In this document: positions 35,554 through 45,701 of the stretch, piece after piece
Position numbering within the stretch: position 1 is the stretch's first letter
Layout: every line of letters begins with the position of its first letter
Assembly: GCA_025060615.1 (NCBI GenBank)
Contig: JANXBS010000002.1
Span: 1-64,000, forward strand
Reading direction: 5' to 3'
From: Anaerolineae bacterium
GTDB lineage: Bacteria; Chloroflexota; Anaerolineae; DUEN01
DNA: 64,000 nt
Program-made: the position numbers and the translations under genes
The notes under the pieces: generated by a model
Seen by the model: only the letters and a program-made list of their open reading frames with translations
What the model was told of the DNA's origin: nothing
The model's database searches: none

Positions 35554-37074
35554 TCACCCCAGCCGACGCGCCGCTTTGCCCTGCCACTCTGGGGGATGAG
35601 GTGAAGCCAGGGATGCATGTCTGCGTCGGTTGTAGAGAAAGAAGCGCTTGGCATCTCGAATCCGTTCTGGCGCTCTTCGCCAGGTATCCCACTGGAACAA
35701 TCGGCGCGCCAACCGGCGGGGACGCAGGTAAAAGCGGCGATAGGCCTCATGCCACTTTCGCTCGACCAGCTCCGCCGTCAGCTCTCCCATTTGAAAATGG
35801 GCTTTATCATCCTGGATAGCGAGATCACCCCAATCGTGGGAGAAGATCTCTGCCCCCTCCTCATGCAGCATCTCCCACAGCCTGGTGCCGGGATATGGCG
35901 CAGCGATCATGAAATGCGCCAGGTCTGGCTCCAGCTCCAAAGCGAACCGGATAGTCTTCTCCATCGTCTCCTCGGTCTCATGGGGCATCCCGAAGATGAA
36001 GAAGCCCATGGTCTGCAGGCCGGCCGCCTTGGCATCGCGAAACGCCTGCCGCACCATATCCAGCGTCTGACCTTTGCGGATGATCTTATTCAGGATCTCC
36101 TGATCGCCCGATTCCACGCCGAAGCCGACGCGCTTGGCTCCGGCCGCCTTCATTAACTGGAAGAGCTCTAGGTCCGTGTAATTGACCTTCATGCCGTGCA
36201 CGGTCACCCATGGCACTGTGTTCAGCCCCTCGGCGATGAGGCGGCGACACAACTCCTTAGCCCGCTTGAGGTCGCGGTTCCAGATGTCGTCGGTGATGCC
36301 GATCTCGGTCGCCTTCAAATCCCGCACCAGCCAACGCCACTCCGCGATCACGTTGTCCACGGAACGCATGCGCCAGGTATCGCCGGTGATGGGCTTCGAA
36401 CAGAAGGTGCATTTGAAAGGACACCCACGGCTGGTGACGATGGTGTATGAGCGCGAGCCCGGGATCAGCCCATCCGTCAGAGGTTGCAGATTCGTATATT
36501 GCTCGATCTTGAACAGATCATGGGCAGGAAACGGGATGTTGTCCAGATCAGGACGGAGCGGCCGTGGCGGATTATGAACGATCGCACCGCCGTTCCCGTT
36601 AACGCGGCGATAGGATAGCCCCAAAATTTCTGACCAAGCCTTATGCTCAAAGAGGCGAGGAGCCGTACTGGATGCCTGTACACCAGCGTCTAACTCTAAC
36701 GCCTGCATGATCTCGACGATGGTATCCTCGCCTTCGCCGCGCACCACCAGGTCCACTTCTGGGCGCTGCATGGATTCCTCTGGCTGCAAAGTCAGATGCG
36801 GGCCGCCCAAAATGGTCACCGCCCCGGTGGACTTAGCAACGCGCGCCGCCTCCCACGCCTCTTTAATCAACGGCGTCGGCGATGAGATGCCGACCACGTC
36901 ATAACGGCCGCGGCGCAGGACATCGGCCAGCGGCTCCTTCTCAACGGCAGCATCGTAGATTTCCACCGGATAACCGGCCGCCCGTAGGGCACCGGCCAGA
37001 TACCCTAGCCCCATATGGATGTGCTGGCGCGAGTTCCAAACCTTCGACTCAGGACTGGCCAGAAGGACCCGCAT
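35554..37074 (-). CDS. B12-binding-domain radical SAM protein (paralogue 2)
   Basis: Residues 1-145 form a cobalamin-binding-type Rossmann domain ([52 protein letters not shown]). The usual DxHxxG cobalamin ligand motif is not visible. Residues about 195-420 are the radical-SAM barrel: [17 protein letters not shown] (C-x3-C-x2-C), [13 protein letters not shown] and [12 protein letters not shown] basic C-terminal tail follows ([15 protein letters not shown]). It is clearly a duplicate of the next gene upstream (shared [22 protein letters not shown], GFFIxGxP, RxFYLRPxR), 15 bp away. Substrate unknown. Confidence 0.88.
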   Translation of the reverse strand: MRVLLASPESKVWNSRQHIHMGLGYLAGALRAAGYPVEIYDAAVEKEPLADVLRRGRYDVVGISSPTPLIKEAWEAARVAKSTGAVTILGGPHLTLQPEESMQRPEVDLVVRGEGEDTIVEIMQALELDAGVQASSTAPRLFEHKAWSEILGLSYRRVNGNGGAIVHNPPRPLRPDLDNIPFPAHDLFKIEQYTNLQPLTDGLIPGSRSYTIVTSRGCPFKCTFCSKPITGDTWRMRSVDNVIAEWRWLVRDLKATEIGITDDIWNRDLKRAKELCRRLIAEGLNTVPWVTVHGMKVNYTDLELFQLMKAAGAKRVGFGVESGDQEILNKIIRKGQTLDMVRQAFRDAKAAGLQTMGFFIFGMPHETEETMEKTIRFALELEPDLAHFMIAAPYPGTRLWEMLHEEGAEIFSHDWGDLAIQDDKAHFQMGELTAELVERKWHEAYRRFYLRPRRLARRLFQWDTWRRAPERIRDAKRFFLYNRRRHASLASPHPPEWQGKAARRLG

Positions 37075-37089
37075 TAGGCAGTGCCTCCT

Positions 37090-38589
37090 TTAAATCGCCC
37101 CTTGGGCTTTCAGCTCCTTGCGCAGTTCGGTCTTCTCCCGACGAGGGAAGATCACCCGCCAGGCCACGCGGAACGTGCGACTGTAGTTCAGCCAGAAATC
37201 CTTGCGGCTGATGGTCATGAGGATGCGATGCGGGCGTAGGTAGAACTGGCGATAGGCCTTCTTCCACATCTCCTCCTGTAGCTCCGCCGTTAAATCGCCC
37301 AACTCATAACGGGCACGGCCCTCGAAGAAGACGTAGTCCTCCCAATCTTCCATCAGAAGACGCCCCTTAGTCTTAGCGATCTCGTAGACCTTAGTGCCTG
37401 GATAGGGGGTCATCATCGAGAAATTGGCTACCAGCGGATCCAGCTTACAAGCGAAATCGATCGTGCGTTGCATCGTCTCGCGGGTATCACCCGGCAGGCC
37501 GATGATGAAAAAGCCGATCGTCTCTAACCCGACGGCCTTAGCGTTCTGGAAGGCCTGCTCAATGGTCTCGATGGTGATATGTTTCTCAATAGACCTCATG
37601 ATCTCTGGATCGCCGGATTCCACACCGAAGGCCGTCCGTTTGAGCCCCGCCTGTTTGAGCTTGGCCAGGAGCTCTTTCGTGGCCAGGTTAGCGCGGATAC
37701 CGTTCACAAAGATCCATGGTACGTGATTGAGACGATTTGCGATCAGCAGGTCGGCCAAGACGTGCAGCCGATCCATACGGATGTTGGCGCTGTCGTCCAA
37801 TACGCCGATCTCCTCTGCCCCTAGATCACGCACCAGATGTCGCCATTCCTCTAGCACATTCTCCGGGCTGCGTGCCCGCCACTTAATCGGCATGATGGAC
37901 TGAGAACAGAAAGTGCAACGATATGGGCAGCCGCGGCTAGTCAGGATGGAGAAAGAGCGCGCCCCGTCCACGTGATCAATCGCCGGCTGCAGGTTGGTAT
38001 AGCGTTCCATCTTAAAAAGATGATACGCGGGCCAGGGCAGGCTGTCCAGGTCTTTGATGGCCGGGCGATCCGGATTGCGGTGAAGCTGGCCATCGCTGGT
38101 CTTATAGCTAATGCCCAGCACACCCTTCCACAGCTCTTTAGCCGGATCCATCAGCGCCGCAGTGGAGAAGGTCGGTTGATCGCGCAGGAAAGATTCTACC
38201 ACGTTGCAGACCTCGACCCAAGTCGCCTCGCCTTCGCCGCGCACCACGATGTCAATCCCGTGCTCCAACGACTCGAAATCAAGGTTTTCAGACACCACGC
38301 TGGGGTGAGGGCCGCCGATCACCACGGGGATGTCCAGCACCTGTTTAACGGCAGCCGCCGTCCGCCACGCCTGTTTGACCTGGGGAGTATTAGCGGTGAT
38401 GCCCACGATGTGCGGACGAAACTCCTGCAAGAACTCCGTCAGCGGTTGGTCTTCCACATCGGCGTCGAAGATGCGGACCTCGTCACCACGCTCTTCGGAC
38501 ACCGCGCCCAAGTAGGCCAACCCTAAGTGGGGCGTAGTACGGGTGTCAATCGGCAAACGGAACCGTGGGTTGATTAACGCGACGCGCAC
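37090..38589 (-). CDS. B12-binding-domain radical SAM protein (paralogue 1)
   Basis: Same two-domain plan as its neighbour: a B12-fold domain ([60 protein letters not shown]), then the radical-SAM core (ILTSRGCPYRCTFCSQSIM, AFGVESGDPEIMRSI, FFIIGLPGDTRETM, PYPGTKVYEIA). The DxHxxG cobalamin motif is not seen. The paired genes look like a tandem duplication, which suggests successive or related reactions. Ribosome site GGAGGAAAATC precedes the ATG, 153 bp after the first gene of the set. Confidence 0.88.
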   Translation of the reverse strand: MRVALINPRFRLPIDTRTTPHLGLAYLGAVSEERGDEVRIFDADVEDQPLTEFLQEFRPHIVGITANTPQVKQAWRTAAAVKQVLDIPVVIGGPHPSVVSENLDFESLEHGIDIVVRGEGEATWVEVCNVVESFLRDQPTFSTAALMDPAKELWKGVLGISYKTSDGQLHRNPDRPAIKDLDSLPWPAYHLFKMERYTNLQPAIDHVDGARSFSILTSRGCPYRCTFCSQSIMPIKWRARSPENVLEEWRHLVRDLGAEEIGVLDDSANIRMDRLHVLADLLIANRLNHVPWIFVNGIRANLATKELLAKLKQAGLKRTAFGVESGDPEIMRSIEKHITIETIEQAFQNAKAVGLETIGFFIIGLPGDTRETMQRTIDFACKLDPLVANFSMMTPYPGTKVYEIAKTKGRLLMEDWEDYVFFEGRARYELGDLTAELQEEMWKKAYRQFYLRPHRILMTISRKDFWLNYSRTFRVAWRVIFPRREKTELRKELKAQGAI

Positions 38590-38741
38590 GATTTTCCTCC
38601 GAAGTTGGGATTAGCGCACAGAGGCGGCAAGATGCACCTCAGGCATCTGTTTTCAACCGATGTCTGGCCCAATGGGTCTGCGCGCCTGCAAGATCAGAAT
38701 CAACACCCCCTATGCCTGCGCTCACACGGCTTGGCTGTACT

Positions 38742-40190
38742 TCAGGCTTCCATGCGCATGTAGTGAATGGCCGTTCGGAGCAGGCTCAGAGGATTCATCT
38801 TGATAGGATGCACGCGATGGTAAATCGCGTACCCCTTGAAGAGCTTGTGTACCCACCAGAAGATGGTGTCTACCACCCGATTATGCGGCAGCTTGATCAG
38901 CCAGCGGATGACGGGCTCTAGCCAGGGGAACTCGACGCCGATGGCGAAAAGCCGTTGCAAGTGTTCGACTTGGCGTTTCTCTGCCTCGTTTTCGAAGATC
39001 AAGATCGAGCGTTCCCAGGCGATGGAGGAGATATCGTCGAAAGTCCCCTCCATCAGGCCGTTATCCTGGGTGAACTGCCCCAGCTCCGTCCCAGGGTAGG
39101 GCTGGAACAGAAAAGCGTGAGCGTACGAGATGCGAGCAGCCGCATTCAGCCGCATGGTCTCGATGTCGTCTTCCAGAGTGCTCGTGGGCAAGCCCAGGAT
39201 GTTCGTCGCCGTGATGTGGATGCCAGCCTCGCGAAACATGCGGCCGGCCTGGATCATCTCCTCCTTGGTCATGCGCCGCTTGAGCAGCTCTGTGCGGATT
39301 CGATCGTTCGCCGCTTCGATGCCCATACTCACGCAATGGCAACCCGCCTTGCGCAGCAACTCAACCTTGTGAGGCCCCTTCACGATCAGATTGGCGCGCA
39401 CGTTGCAGAAGAAAGGCAATCCCACCTCCTTGGGCCACTTCTCGGCGAACTCCTCCAACCAATCATCGTAGATGATAAACAGGTCGTCCAGGAACACCAC
39501 TTGCTCCAGGGGATACCGCTCTCGGACCCACTTCACTTCCTGTATAACGTGATCCACGCTCCGTTGGTTCCCCCGTTTCTCGCGCTTATAGATCTGGTAG
39601 TACGCGTGGTTGAAGCAGTAGGTGCAATTGTAGGGGCAGCCGCGGGAGCCCATGAAGTGTTTGATCGGCGATTGGCGGGTGGGCAAATGCTTGCTGTAAA
39701 TCAGCTCCCGATCGGGCATAGGAAGGCTGTCCAAATCTCGGATGAGCGGTCGAACGGGATTGCGCACGATCTCATCTTCGATCTTGAACCACCAGTTCGG
39801 GATATCCGGCTTTAAGCCACCGTTGCCCAGCGCATTCGCCAGGTCTACAATCGGGCCTTCCCCCTCGCCTACACAAATCCCATCTACGCCCGGCTCCTCA
39901 ATAAACTCAGGGAAGAACGTGGGATGTGGACCACCGAACACTGAGAAGGGAGCCTTGTCTTTCAGCGCAGCTTTAATGCGTAAGTTGAGCTCCTGATACC
40001 AGCGCTGGGAGCCGGTCATGACCGAGTAGCCGACGATATCGGGCTCGAATTCACGAGCTACTTGGATCGGGTCTTCCTGGGCGGCGATGGCCAAAGCGAC
40101 CTCGTGTCCTGCCGCCTTTAAGCAAGCCGATAACGACATGATGCCCTGAGGTTCGTAGTCGATCTGCTTTTCGACGAAAAGGACGCGCAC
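38742..40190 (-). CDS. B12-binding-domain radical SAM protein (first gene of the quartet)
   Basis: I place the start at the GTG at 40190, 7 nt after AGGAGG. B12-fold domain: [64 protein letters not shown]. Radical-SAM core: [20 protein letters not shown] (C-x3-C-x2-C), [34 protein letters not shown] and [12 protein letters not shown]. It belongs to a different subgroup from the two paralogues behind it. It is transcribed from the strong promoter at 40338-40366 with a leader of about 140 nt. Substrate unknown. Confidence 0.88.
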   Translation of the reverse strand: MRVLFVEKQIDYEPQGIMSLSACLKAAGHEVALAIAAQEDPIQVAREFEPDIVGYSVMTGSQRWYQELNLRIKAALKDKAPFSVFGGPHPTFFPEFIEEPGVDGICVGEGEGPIVDLANALGNGGLKPDIPNWWFKIEDEIVRNPVRPLIRDLDSLPMPDRELIYSKHLPTRQSPIKHFMGSRGCPYNCTYCFNHAYYQIYKREKRGNQRSVDHVIQEVKWVRERYPLEQVVFLDDLFIIYDDWLEEFAEKWPKEVGLPFFCNVRANLIVKGPHKVELLRKAGCHCVSMGIEAANDRIRTELLKRRMTKEEMIQAGRMFREAGIHITATNILGLPTSTLEDDIETMRLNAAARISYAHAFLFQPYPGTELGQFTQDNGLMEGTFDDISSIAWERSILIFENEAEKRQVEHLQRLFAIGVEFPWLEPVIRWLIKLPHNRVVDTIFWWVHKLFKGYAIYHRVHPIKMNPLSLLRTAIHYMRMEA

Positions 40191-40337
40191 CGTTCCCCCT
40201 CCTATGAAGTTGGGTCCGCGCTGCACGTTAGGGATATAGAAGCCAGCAAGAGAGCGTACATGCTCGCGGACCTCGCAAGGCCACCCAACCTTGGGGGGCT
40301 GGTCATTCGGCCGGACCTTCTACGAAACACAGGGCCG

Positions 40338-40366
40338 ATTATAAAATGCTTCCGCAACCCCGTCAA
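40338..40366 (-). promoter_or_regulatory. Strong sigma-70 promoter of the radical-SAM operon
   Basis: TTGACG, 17 bp, TATAAT on the minus strand: one mismatch to consensus in total. Predicted start near 40331, giving a leader of about 140 nt to the GTG at 40190, in which I see no cobalamin-riboswitch box. Confidence 0.75.
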
Positions 40367-40472
40367 ATTTACTCTAATAAGATCACAAAAACTTATAAAT
40401 TTGGCGCTCGTCGGTATGGAAGCGCTTGCTGACCAGCTTACTGCGTTGTCAGATAGTATTTTCGGGGGATGC

Positions 40473-41924
40473 TCACCCCTTGACCACCGCGATGGGCCGC
40501 AGGCGCGCCACCTTGCGGGCGATGCCAGCGGCATCCACCACCTCCACCACCCGATCCACATCCTTGTACGCGATGGGCGCCTCTTCGGCCAGGCCAGCCA
40601 TGCTTCCCGCCCGCACTTGGATCCCGCCGGCCTCCAGCTCGCGCTTCAATTGCTCGCCGCGCACCTCCCGTTTGGCCTCAGCGCGGCTCATCATTCGGCC
40701 AGCCCCATGACAGGTTGAGCCGAAGGTCTGGCTCATGCTTTGCGGTGTGCCCACCAGCACCCAGGAGGCCGTACCCATGGAGCCAGGTACCAGCACGGGC
40801 TGCCCGATGTCTCGGTAATCGGCCGGCAATACGGGAGAGCCAGGGCCAAAGGCGCGCGTCGCCCCCTTGCGGTGCACGCACACGCGCATCCGTCGCCCTT
40901 CGACCTCGTGCTCTTCGATCTTGGCCATATTGTGGGCGATGTCGTAGATCTGGAACAGGTCCCAATTCTTCACCTTGCCGGCCAGCACCTCCGCAAACGC
41001 TTGTCGACACTGATGCGCCAGCATCTGCCGATTGGCCCAAGCGTAATTCGCCGCGCACTTCATAGCCGCTAGGTAGTCCTGTCCCTCGGGGCTCTCGATC
41101 GGCGCGCATACCAGCTCGCGATCTGGCAGCGTGATGCCATATTTCTTGATCACGCGCTGGAACAGGTTTACGTAATCGGTGCAGACCTGATGTCCAAAGC
41201 CGCGCGATCCGCAATGGATCTGCACACATACCTGGCCAGGGAAGAGGCCAAAGGCCTTGGCCGCTTCTTCATCATATACTTCTTCCACGACGTCCAACTC
41301 GCAGAAATGGTTGCCGGCGCCCAACGTGCCGAGCTGATCCCGGCCACGGTTCTTGGCATTGGCCGAGCATTTGCTGGCGTCCGCTCCCGCAATACAGCCA
41401 TTCTCCTCTGTATGTTCCAGATCCTCGGGACGGGCATAGCCGCGCCGCAAGGCCCATTGTGCCCCCTGCTCCAGCACCTGATCCAGCTCGTTCACTTGCA
41501 GGCGTAGAAACCCGTGTTCGCCTACGCCGCTAGGGACGTGGCGCTGCAAAGCTGTAGCCAGATCGCTCAGATACGGGGCCAGCTCCTCGTGGCTCAGATG
41601 CGATCCCAACAGCCGCACGCCGCAGTTAATATCATAACCGACTCCACCGGGCGAGATCACACCCTCGGAGACGCTGGTAGCGACGACCCCACCGATAGGG
41701 AACCCGTAGCCTTGATGGATGTCCGGCATCGCTAAGGCATAGCCGACCACTCCCGGCAACGTCGCCGTATTCACCAACTGCTCAAGCGAGCGATCTTCAA
41801 AAGCCTTCTCCAGGATCTCTGGATCAGCATATAGACGCGCGGGAACGCGCATATCAGACCGGTGCGTTTTCGGGATCTCGTAGAGGAAAGGGGCAATTTG
41901 ACGTACATCTCGTCTCTCGACCAT
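40473..41924 (-). CDS. rtcB: tRNA-splicing/RNA-repair ligase RtcB
   Basis: The GTP- and Mn-dependent ligase joining 2',3'-cyclic-phosphate and 5'-OH RNA ends. Metal and catalytic residues lie in [42 protein letters not shown] and [16 protein letters not shown]; the last contains the guanylylated His. Length 483 from the ATG at 41924, chosen because GGGAGGGAGAGAAG precedes it. RtcA, its frequent partner, is in the window at 25.2 kb on the other strand. Nearby genes concern Fe-S and molybdopterin, so no repair operon is evident. Confidence 0.95.
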   Translation of the reverse strand: MVERRDVRQIAPFLYEIPKTHRSDMRVPARLYADPEILEKAFEDRSLEQLVNTATLPGVVGYALAMPDIHQGYGFPIGGVVATSVSEGVISPGGVGYDINCGVRLLGSHLSHEELAPYLSDLATALQRHVPSGVGEHGFLRLQVNELDQVLEQGAQWALRRGYARPEDLEHTEENGCIAGADASKCSANAKNRGRDQLGTLGAGNHFCELDVVEEVYDEEAAKAFGLFPGQVCVQIHCGSRGFGHQVCTDYVNLFQRVIKKYGITLPDRELVCAPIESPEGQDYLAAMKCAANYAWANRQMLAHQCRQAFAEVLAGKVKNWDLFQIYDIAHNMAKIEEHEVEGRRMRVCVHRKGATRAFGPGSPVLPADYRDIGQPVLVPGSMGTASWVLVGTPQSMSQTFGSTCHGAGRMMSRAEAKREVRGEQLKRELEAGGIQVRAGSMAGLAEEAPIAYKDVDRVVEVVDAAGIARKVARLRPIAVVKG

Positions 41925-41975
41925 GGCTTCTCTCCCTCCCCATCCATGTCCCTCTACCTTAAATCGGTATCGGTT

Positions 41976-42004
41976 ATGGTAACATGTGAAAAGGCGATAG
42001 GCAA
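41976..42004 (-). promoter_or_regulatory. Possible promoter of rtcB
   Basis: TTGCCT, 17 bp, TACCAT on the minus strand, about 50 bp before the rtcB ATG. Both boxes match four of six consensus positions, with the ideal spacer. Confidence 0.35.
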
Positions 42005-42101
42005 AACAAACCGGGACACTCGTGAGCAACTGCGCCTGCAGCATCCATGGAGGCTCACGGGTGCCCCGGCTGGGATATCCTGCGCGGATTCGGCTGAGCG
42101 A

Positions 42102-42473
42102 TCAGTAATGGCCGCAGGGAGCCGGTTCCTCACCCGTATGTGTCTTACTGGTGCGGAACGAGCTGCCGCAGCCGCATGTGGATACGGCGTTCGGGTTCTC
42201 GATGTGGAATCCCCCACCCATCAGGCTGTCTACATAATCAATGCGCGAGCCGGAGATATAGAACGAACTAATAGGATCCACCAGGATACGAAGCCCATGC
42301 TGCTCAAAGACCTCGTCATCTTCCCGCGGCTTATTGTCAAAGGTCATCCCGTATTGCATGCCCCCACAACCACCACCGGTCACGAACACACGAAGCGCGT
42401 GAGTCTCCGCAAGTCCTTTCTGTTCCAACACCTCCCGCAATTTTCGGGCAGCAGCCTCCGTTAATGTAATCAT
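42102..42473 (-). CDS. IscA/ErpA-type Fe-S insertion protein
   Basis: A HesB/IscA A-type carrier that delivers Fe-S clusters to apoproteins. MITLTEAAARKLREVLEQKG is the family start; cluster ligands are Cys36 (VTGGGCGGMQYG) and Cys100/Cys102 (STCGCGSSF). A 17-residue C-terminal tail ending PAPCGHY adds a fourth Cys and is unusual. AGGAGG lies before the ATG. It follows moaA by 66 bp, behind the SufR-like regulator, so the three may form one Fe-S-responsive unit; MoaA itself needs two [4Fe-4S] clusters. Confidence 0.92.
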   Translation of the reverse strand: MITLTEAAARKLREVLEQKGLAETHALRVFVTGGGCGGMQYGMTFDNKPREDDEVFEQHGLRILVDPISSFYISGSRIDYVDSLMGGGFHIENPNAVSTCGCGSSFRTSKTHTGEEPAPCGHY

Positions 42474-42539
42474 TGTAACCCTCCTGAGATGGAATCTCTC
42501 GTCTACACGTATACGCTATACTTGCTGGTCTGTCTGTAC

Positions 42540-43517
42540 TCAACCACCAATCTGCGACATTAGACGCGTTTGGGGGATGATCCCTTCTGGGAGCCCGTGG
42601 CCCCACGGCTTGCGCCAGACCGCTTGACGGATCAGCTCTTTCAGCGCATCAAAGCGGATCTCTGCGCGCAGCGGGGTGAGCAAATCCACTTCATCATCTC
42701 GCAATAAACACAGACGCAACTTCCCATCGGCTGTCACCCGGATCCGAGTGCAGCCGGCGCAGAATGGCTCAGTGACAGTGCTGATAAACCCCAACGTCCC
42801 CTGGGCGTTAGCCAACCGGAACGGCCGCGAGGGATCGTTGCCGTTGTGTCCGGGCACTGGGGATAACGGCCCTAGTGCCGACTCGATACGCTCACGCGTC
42901 TCTTGCATGGTAACGACGGCATCCTGTTGAAACCCTGCCACCTCGCCGAAGGGCATCAGCTCGATGAAGCGCACCTCCCAGGGGTGATCTAACGTCAGCC
43001 GTGCCAGCTCCACTACATCGTCCTCGTTGTATCCTCGGGTGACCACGCAATTGATCTTGATGGGGGTTAACCCGGCAGCCTCTGCCGCCTCAACGCCAGC
43101 CCAAACGTCCTCCAAATGTCCCCATCGGGTGATCCGATGGAACCTCTCGGGATTTAGGGTATCCAAGCTGATGTTCACTCGGGTTAACCCAGCCTCAGCT
43201 AGCGGCGCTGCCAAGTCCTTGAGCAAGACACCGTTGGTTGTCAGCGTCAGCTCTCGAATCCCTGGCACTTGAGCGATCGCCCGCACTAGCTCGATTAAGT
43301 TAGGACGAACGGTGGGTTCACCTCCGGTGAGGCGGATCTTTTCGATCCCCAGCTCAGCGCCGGCCCGCACGATGGTCAGGATCTCGTCGTCCCGCATCAG
43401 CTCGGCACGCGGCCGAAATCGCATGTGCTCCGACATACAGTAGACACAACGGAGGTTACATGCGTCGGTCAGCGAGATGCGCATGTAACGGATGTGCCGC
43501 CCGAACTGATCCCGCAT
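42540..43517 (-). CDS. moaA: GTP 3',8-cyclase MoaA
   Basis: The first enzyme of molybdenum-cofactor synthesis, converting GTP to 3',8-cyclo-dihydro-GTP with radical SAM chemistry. The N-terminal cluster is ISLTDACNLRCVYCMSEH, the SAM site IRLTGGEPTVRPN, and the second cluster EPFCAGCTRIRVTADGKLRL with Cys in RLCLLRDD. The C-terminal Gly-Gly (LMSQIGG) is present and is needed for activity in the family. I chose ATG 43517 (GAGGG upstream, 325 aa); a TTG at 43568 overlapping the previous stop is an alternative. No moaC, moaE or molybdoenzyme lies in the window. Confidence 0.94.
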   Translation of the reverse strand: MRDQFGRHIRYMRISLTDACNLRCVYCMSEHMRFRPRAELMRDDEILTIVRAGAELGIEKIRLTGGEPTVRPNLIELVRAIAQVPGIRELTLTTNGVLLKDLAAPLAEAGLTRVNISLDTLNPERFHRITRWGHLEDVWAGVEAAEAAGLTPIKINCVVTRGYNEDDVVELARLTLDHPWEVRFIELMPFGEVAGFQQDAVVTMQETRERIESALGPLSPVPGHNGNDPSRPFRLANAQGTLGFISTVTEPFCAGCTRIRVTADGKLRLCLLRDDEVDLLTPLRAEIRFDALKELIRQAVWRKPWGHGLPEGIIPQTRLMSQIGG

Positions 43518-43564
43518 GGCCCTCACTCTGGAATGAACACGCTGGGTAGAGGCATGGACTTCGT

Positions 43565-44209
43565 TCAACCCTGATCATCGCTGCCATTCGTGCGCGCCAC
43601 AATCCGATAGGTGCACCGCAAGTCGCCAGCCGCTATATGGCATAGCCGTTCCGGGGTGGCCCCGAGGAGGATTTGAGCCAGAGTGGCGTCCATCTGGCAT
43701 AGCTCGGGATGCGCTTCAGACACGCCAGCGTAAGGACAGTTAAAGATGTGCAGGAGGTAATCGCCCTCCTCACTTCGCTCCCAGCGAGGCAAGTAGCCTT
43801 TTTTGTTCAGAAACTCCACGACTTCCGTTAGGCGCTCCTCCAGCGTCTGCCCCTCTTTCAGCGGCGGCGCCTCCTCGGCCGTGCGTCGTGCGATCCGTTG
43901 AAAGATCTCCCTGAGTTCGTCTGGCGAGACTACCCCTTTGATCTCGTCCAGGACCACGCTTGTCAAGGCGCGGAAGTTATTGGGAAACTGATCAATTGCA
44001 GCCTCCGTTAGCGTGTACACCTGTTGCGGGCGCCCCACCGTCCGCCGCCGGCGCACTCGAGGAATGGTCACCAGCCCTTGCCCTTGCAGGATGTCGAGAT
44101 GATGGCGCACCGAGACGGGAGCCATGCCGAGCTCCGCAGCCAACTCCGACACGGATGCCCCACCTCGCTCTTTTAAGATCTCTAGGATCCGCTTACGAAT
44201 AGTTTGCAC
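43565..44209 (-). CDS. SufR-like Fe-S-dependent transcriptional regulator
   Basis: From the GTG at 44209 (GGGAG upstream) the protein is 214 residues. An N-terminal winged helix (GGASVSELAAELGMAPVSVRHHLD) is followed by a helical domain and a Cys-rich C-terminus: C-x12-C (CPYAGVSEAHPELC) and C-x8-C (CHIAAGDLRC). This matches SufR, the [4Fe-4S]-sensing repressor of Fe-S assembly genes. It shares a transcript with moaA (stop and possible start overlap) and an IscA-type gene. A perfect palindrome in its own promoter suggests autoregulation. Confidence 0.85.
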   Translation of the reverse strand: MQTIRKRILEILKERGGASVSELAAELGMAPVSVRHHLDILQGQGLVTIPRVRRRRTVGRPQQVYTLTEAAIDQFPNNFRALTSVVLDEIKGVVSPDELREIFQRIARRTAEEAPPLKEGQTLEERLTEVVEFLNKKGYLPRWERSEEGDYLLHIFNCPYAGVSEAHPELCQMDATLAQILLGATPERLCHIAAGDLRCTYRIVARTNGSDDQG

Positions 44210-44260
44210 CGCTTCTCCCTCGCTTTCATCACAGCCTTGTACCCGTTCACCGCTATTTCT

Positions 44261-44289
44261 ATTGTAGCACAAGGCCTTGTTTGTGTCAA
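44261..44289 (-). promoter_or_regulatory. Sigma-70 promoter with palindromic operator in the spacer (SufR-like/moaA/iscA unit)
   Basis: TTGACA (44284-44289) and TACAAT (44261-44266) are separated by 17 bp. The spacer contains ACAAGGCCTTGT, a perfect 12-bp palindrome at 44269-44280. A second imperfect dyad (TGTTGTAAAGTTTTTAACA) overlaps the region just upstream. A repressor bound in the spacer would block RNA polymerase. Confidence 0.72.
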
Positions 44290-44328
44290 TTGTTGTAAAG
44301 TTTTTAACACTTTTGGTGGGTACAAAAA

Positions 44329-44351
44329 AACCGGAGGGATACTCCCCCGGT
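44329..44351 (-). terminator. Intrinsic terminator of the ABC-2 exporter operon
   Basis: On the minus strand ACCGG(G)GGGA pairs with TCCC(T)CCGGT, followed by seven T. It lies about 220 bp after the permease stop and just before the SufR-like promoter, so it separates the two units. Confidence 0.8.
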
Positions 44352-44567
44352 GTCAAACATTCTACTGCAATATGAGCAAGCGTGCAAGTTCTTATTCTTT
44401 TTATCTACAGGCTTGTGTTTAAAATCAAAATAAGGACATAGATGAACCAGCTTAGAGATAAACGCGAGAGATTCGCTTCACGTGAATACGGAATTTGCAT
44501 ATCGCCACGTAACTATCTGGATGTCTCTTGTATATGCCCTGGGAAGGGTGGAGGAAGTTGGGGATCC

Positions 44568-45701
44568 TCATTGATCATGGTTCACGTCCGGAGTTGTCTC
44601 CACAACAAGGGTAGAAATAGGAGTAGGAGCTGGCTTGAGGCTCACGCGTTCGGGGACCGCTGGTGCCATCATGAGAGGCATCGGCGTCGGCGTGGTGACC
44701 GTGAAGGAGCCGAAACGAGCATAGCTGGGCGGGCCATACAGCGCATAGCCAATGCCAATCAGAGCCAACAACAGCACCATCAGCTTTAGAATCTCAGCGC
44801 GACGGAGGCGCCAACGCTGACTGGGCTTCAGCATCTGCACGCTGGCCAAGTACAGTCCGAGGGCGATGACCGCGTATAGGCCTGCCGTGTAATGCCAGAG
44901 GGGACGCAAACCTGGTCCGTTGCCTTTAAGGGCCTGGGGCGAATCCATCGGATTGCCACTGAGCGTCCATACAAGCGGCACAAAGGGCGAGGTCACCGGC
45001 ATAAACATCCCCCAGCGCATGTCCTCGCTGAGAGCTGACGCCATTGCCGCCACAGGGTTTAGGAGAAGGATTGCGCGCGGTGGAGTGGCATTGCGCACTA
45101 TACCGACTACGATGTACAAAAAATAGGTGCCCAACGCCAGCAGCAACAAGATTATGTAGCTTGCTACAGTGGCACGGCCGCCGCGTCGCAGCCAGGTGGA
45201 GAAAAACAACCCCAAGATTCCCAAGGTAAGGGCGCATATCACCAGAATCCCCAGCGCCCGCAGGATGTCGGTGAGGGTCACACCGCCGAAGATGAAGACA
45301 ATACTCGCCATCGGCACTGCGGCAAGGATGAGCAAGAAGACGTAGCTGAGCGCTGAGATCAGCTTGCCCCACAAGATAGCTGCCGAAGAGAGCGGTGTGG
45401 CCAACAGCATATCCAACGTCCTCCGCTCCACCTCGCTGCTGATCGCGTTAGCCGTGAGCGCTGGCGTGATGATGCAGACCAGGGTCAGCTCGAACAAAGC
45501 CAAACCGGTGAAGACAGAGTAGCCCACCACTGCACCCAATGGAGGCCCGCCGCTGGAGAAAATCCAGCTGAACGTGAGCATGTCGTAGAGCCCATAAGCG
45601 AACGCACCCAGCAGGAGCAGAAACAACGTTAGGATGACAAACGCTCGCGGCCCGCGCATGCGAGAGCGCAGCTCCTTGACGAGGATGGGATTGACACGCA
45701 T
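44568..45701 (-). CDS. ABC-2 type transporter permease
   Basis: A 377-residue membrane protein with about seven helices. ANAISSEVERRTLDMLLATPLS and ILWGKLISALSYVFLLI are the conserved ABC-2 permease signature (the coupling helix before the second TM). It starts in a TAATG overlap with the ATPase stop, after GGAGG. The C-terminal 40 residues end in a Pro/Thr-rich tail outside the membrane. With the ATPase and the large membrane protein upstream it forms one exporter; cargo unknown. Confidence 0.9.
   Translation of the reverse strand: MRVNPILVKELRSRMRGPRAFVILTLFLLLLGAFAYGLYDMLTFSWIFSSGGPPLGAVVGYSVFTGLALFELTLVCIITPALTANAISSEVERRTLDMLLATPLSSAAILWGKLISALSYVFLLILAAVPMASIVFIFGGVTLTDILRALGILVICALTLGILGLFFSTWLRRGGRATVASYIILLLLALGTYFLYIVVGIVRNATPPRAILLLNPVAAMASALSEDMRWGMFMPVTSPFVPLVWTLSGNPMDSPQALKGNGPGLRPLWHYTAGLYAVIALGLYLASVQMLKPSQRWRLRRAEILKLMVLLLALIGIGYALYGPPSYARFGSFTVTTPTPMPLMMAPAVPERVSLKPAPTPISTLVVETTPDVNHDQ

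Noticed and set aside
34342-40190. Radical-SAM genes as HpnH/HpnJ/HpnP of hopanoid synthesis
   Set aside because: The start sequences and motifs I remember for those proteins do not match, and the HpnI/HpnK genes are more than 15 kb away on a different transcript.
40191-40331. Cobalamin riboswitch in the leader of the radical-SAM operon
   Set aside because: The conserved B12-box sequence is not present in the 140-nt leader.
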